Positions 6,385 to 8,542 of a DNA stretch of 8,542 nucleotides are shown one piece after another. Under the pieces are notes generated by a model. It ran no database searches and was not told the origin of the DNA. It saw only the letters and a list, made by a program, of their open reading frames with translations. Source of the stretch: Thiobacillus sp. (GTDB lineage Bacteria > Pseudomonadota > Gammaproteobacteria > Burkholderiales > Thiobacillaceae); the NCBI RefSeq assembly GCF_024708915.1, contig NZ_JANJXQ010000008.1, forward strand, positions 1 to 8,542, read 5' to 3'. The translations under genes and the position numbers were made by a program. The number at the start of each line of letters is the position of its first letter. Position 1 is the stretch's first letter.

Positions 6385-7824
6385 ATGAATTACCTGCCCA
6401 TTTTTCTCGATCTGCGCGACCGTCACTGCCTGGTGGTAGGCGGTTCCGAAACCGCCGCGCGCAAGGCCGAGCTGCTGCTGCGCGCCGGAGCATACGTCGA
6501 TGTCGCCGCGCCGGGCCTGCACGAAGGCTTCGCGCGCCTGCCGTATACCGAACATTTGAAGCGGGTAGCGGATGCCTTCACCTCCGATCTACTCGACGGC
6601 AAGGACGCGGTGATCGTGGTCGAGGACGATGCGGCGGCTGCCAGGGCTGTGGCGGATGCCGCGCGTGCGCGCCACATCCCGGTGAACGTGGCGGACAAGC
6701 CGGCGCTGTGCAGCTTCATCCTGCCTTCGATCATCGACCGTTCGCCGATCATGGTGGCGGTCTCCAGCGGCGGCGAATCGCCGGTGCTGGCGCGCATGCT
6801 GCGCGCGCGGCTGGAAACCCTGATTCCTGCCGCCTACGGCCGTTTGAGCGCGCTCGCAGGGCGCTACAAGGACCGCGTGCGCGCGGCGATCAAGCCGGAG
6901 CAGCGGCGGGCATTCTGGGAGAAGGTGTTTCTCTCGCCGGTCGCCGAAATGGTGTTTTCCGGGCGCGACGTTGAGGCCGAAGCGCAGCTCGACGCCATGA
7001 TCAGGGACTCAGCCTCCCACGCCATCGGCCGCGGCGAGGTCTATCTGGTCGGTGCCGGCCCCGGCAACCCCGACCTGCTGACCTTCCGCGCCCTGCGCCT
7101 GATGCAGCAGGCCGACGTCATCGTCTACGACCGCCTTGTCTCGCAGCCGATTCTCGACATGTGCCGGCGCGACGCCGACCGCATCTACGTCGGCAAGGAA
7201 CGCGACGACCATGCCGTGCCGCAGGAGGAGATCAACCTGATGCTGGTGCGCCTGGCCAAGGAAGGCAAGCGCACGCTGCGGCTGAAGGGCGGCGACCCCT
7301 TCATCTTCGGCCGCGGCGGCGAGGAGATCGAGACCCTGGTCGAGCACGGCGTGCCGTTCCAGGTCGTGCCCGGCATCACCGCGGCGGCCGGGGTGGCGTC
7401 CTATGCGGGCATTCCGCTCACCCATCGTGACTACGCGCAGTCGGTCGCCTTCGTCACCGGGCATCTGAAGGAAAACACCTTCAACCTGAACTGGGAAGGC
7501 ATCGCGCGCAAAGACCAGACCATCGTCATCTACATGGGGCTGAAAGGGCTGCCATTGTTGTGCGAGGCGCTGATCAAGCACGGTCTTACCGCGGATACGC
7601 CGGCAGCCATCATTCAGCACGGCACCCTGCCGACCCAGCGCGTCATCACCGGTGACCTCACCACGCTGCCTTCACTGGCCGAGCAGGCCGGGCTCAAGGC
7701 GCCCACCCTCATCATCGTCGGCAACGTCGTCAAGCTGCGCGAGAAACTCGGCTGGTACCAACCTGAACAGTATGGCGAACAGGCCCGCCGCACCCCGCTC
7801 GAAGCACCGGACCATCTGCCCTGA
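6385..7824 (+). CDS. cysG: CysG, trifunctional siroheme synthase
   Basis: This 479-residue enzyme converts uroporphyrinogen III to siroheme in the cytoplasm. The N-terminal half (about 1-215) is the precorrin-2 dehydrogenase/sirohydrochlorin ferrochelatase module. It has the NAD-binding V-G-G-S-E (18-22), D104 and S128 at the same positions as the catalytic aspartate and the phosphorylated serine of Salmonella CysG, and the family motif FILPSIIDRSP. The C-terminal half (about 216-460) is the SAM-dependent uroporphyrinogen III methyltransferase, with VGAGPGNPDLLT near 216-227, YDRLVS (D249), VGK (K271), GGDPFIFGRGGEE from 302, and YMGL. Gly21 of Salmonella, in the NAD loop, is serine here. It starts 5 bases after dsrR with no clear ribosome binding site, so it is probably translated with the dsr transcript. 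It supplies siroheme for DsrAB. Confidence 0.95.
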   Translation: MNYLPIFLDLRDRHCLVVGGSETAARKAELLLRAGAYVDVAAPGLHEGFARLPYTEHLKRVADAFTSDLLDGKDAVIVVEDDAAAARAVADAARARHIPVNVADKPALCSFILPSIIDRSPIMVAVSSGGESPVLARMLRARLETLIPAAYGRLSALAGRYKDRVRAAIKPEQRRAFWEKVFLSPVAEMVFSGRDVEAEAQLDAMIRDSASHAIGRGEVYLVGAGPGNPDLLTFRALRLMQQADVIVYDRLVSQPILDMCRRDADRIYVGKERDDHAVPQEEINLMLVRLAKEGKRTLRLKGGDPFIFGRGGEEIETLVEHGVPFQVVPGITAAAGVASYAGIPLTHRDYAQSVAFVTGHLKENTFNLNWEGIARKDQTIVIYMGLKGLPLLCEALIKHGLTADTPAAIIQHGTLPTQRVITGDLTTLPSLAEQAGLKAPTLIIVGNVVKLREKLGWYQPEQYGEQARRTPLEAPDHLP

Positions 7825-7866
7825 CAAACGCGTCCGGGCGTCGGCCTGCCGCGTCCGGCCCAAATC

Positions 7867-8106
7867 ATGATCGGACTCCCGGCACGCTTTGAACTGCCCC
7901 TCTTTGCCCTGCTGCTGTCCGGCCTGATGTCCTTGCTGGTGTCGGGCGTGCGCGCAGGATGCGCCATCCTGTCCGCTGTAGCGGCCTCGCCCACTCCGGA
8001 CCCGCAGGCATCGAGCGCACATCGGTCATTGCGGAGCCAGGTTCGGCTCGGCAGCATGGCCGGATCATTGGCAGGAGGGGTGGTTTCATGCGCAACTCAT
8101 GCCTAA
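7867..8106 (+). pseudogene. Probable remnant of a small DUF2798 membrane protein gene
   Basis: The 79-codon frame begins with about 30 residues (M-I-G-L-P-A-R-F-E-L-P then FALLLSGLMSLLVSGV) that resemble the first membrane helix of DUF2798 proteins. After residue 30 the similarity stops. The second helix and its W-rich stretch are absent, and the remaining residues are polar and low in hydrophobicity. I checked the other two forward frames past 7950 and found no continuation, so a simple frameshift does not explain it. The break falls at a perfect hairpin (7955-7971). No good ribosome binding site precedes 7867. It may instead be a chance ORF. Confidence 0.3.
7955..7971 (+). repeat. Perfect 7-bp hairpin with a 3-base loop
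   Basis: CAGGATG (7955-7961) and CATCCTG (7965-7971) flank CGC. A second palindrome follows directly, CCGC-TGTA-GCGG (7973-7984). Together they could end transcription in a rho-assisted way after cysG, since no T-run follows either one. They also mark the point where the DUF2798-like reading frame loses similarity. Confidence 0.5.
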
Positions 8107-8121
8107 AATAAAGGATATATT
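8104..8121 (+). promoter_or_regulatory. Candidate -10 region for the oxidoreductase gene
   Basis: The stretch 8102-8135 is strikingly AT-rich for this GC-rich region. It includes TAAAAT (8104-8109) and TATATT (8116-8121), either of which could serve as a -10 box. No matching -35 box at good spacing is clear: TTTCAT at 8084 sits only 14 bases before TAAAAT. The 316-base gap and AT bias make a promoter here likely, but the exact element is a guess. Confidence 0.3.
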
Positions 8122-8131
8122 TGTCCGCTAA

Positions 8132-8542
<411 letters not shown>

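Overview
The window is the 3' half of a dissimilatory sulfur-oxidation (dsr) gene cluster, all on the + strand. It runs dsrL, dsrJ, dsrO, dsrP, dsrN, dsrR, then a siroheme synthase gene (cysG), and after a roughly 316-base gap the first 134 codons of a pyruvate:ferredoxin/flavodoxin oxidoreductase. Gene content and order match the sulfur-oxidizer (reverse) dsr operon known from Allochromatium vinosum (dsrABEFHCMKLJOPNRS). DsrL together with DsrN/DsrR points to a sulfur oxidizer rather than a classical sulfate reducer. The high GC content, proteobacterial-type proteins and cysG where dsrS sits in purple sulfur bacteria suggest a chemolithotrophic beta- or gammaproteobacterium, perhaps Thiobacillus-like. 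The species assignment is inference.

Region by region: bases 1-70 are the end of the spacer before dsrL (dsrK would be expected upstream), with a small hairpin and a strong ribosome binding site. Bases 71-4506 hold dsrLJOP, packed with gaps of at most 6 bases or a 4-base overlap. DsrL is the cytoplasmic iron-sulfur flavoprotein that exchanges electrons between the siroheme sulfite reductase DsrAB and NAD(P). DsrJ, DsrO and DsrP are the periplasmic triheme cytochrome, the Tat-exported ferredoxin-like protein and the ten-helix membrane subunit of the DsrMKJOP complex. Bases 4507-4642 form an unusually long spacer before dsrN. It is full of inverted repeats, including two mutually exclusive hairpins at the dsrN start, one of which buries the start codon. 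Bases 4643-7824 hold dsrN, dsrR and cysG. CysG makes siroheme, DsrN probably amidates it to siroamide for DsrAB, and DsrR is a cysteine-free A-type (IscA-like) protein linked to dsr expression. Bases 7825-8140 hold no convincing intact gene, only a probable DUF2798 remnant ending at tandem hairpins and an AT-rich candidate promoter. The oxidoreductase gene starts at 8141 and runs off the window.

The main lead outside known genes is the structured dsrN leader, a candidate cis-regulatory RNA controlling the cofactor-maturation part of the cluster. All folding was done by eye, and no database search was possible.
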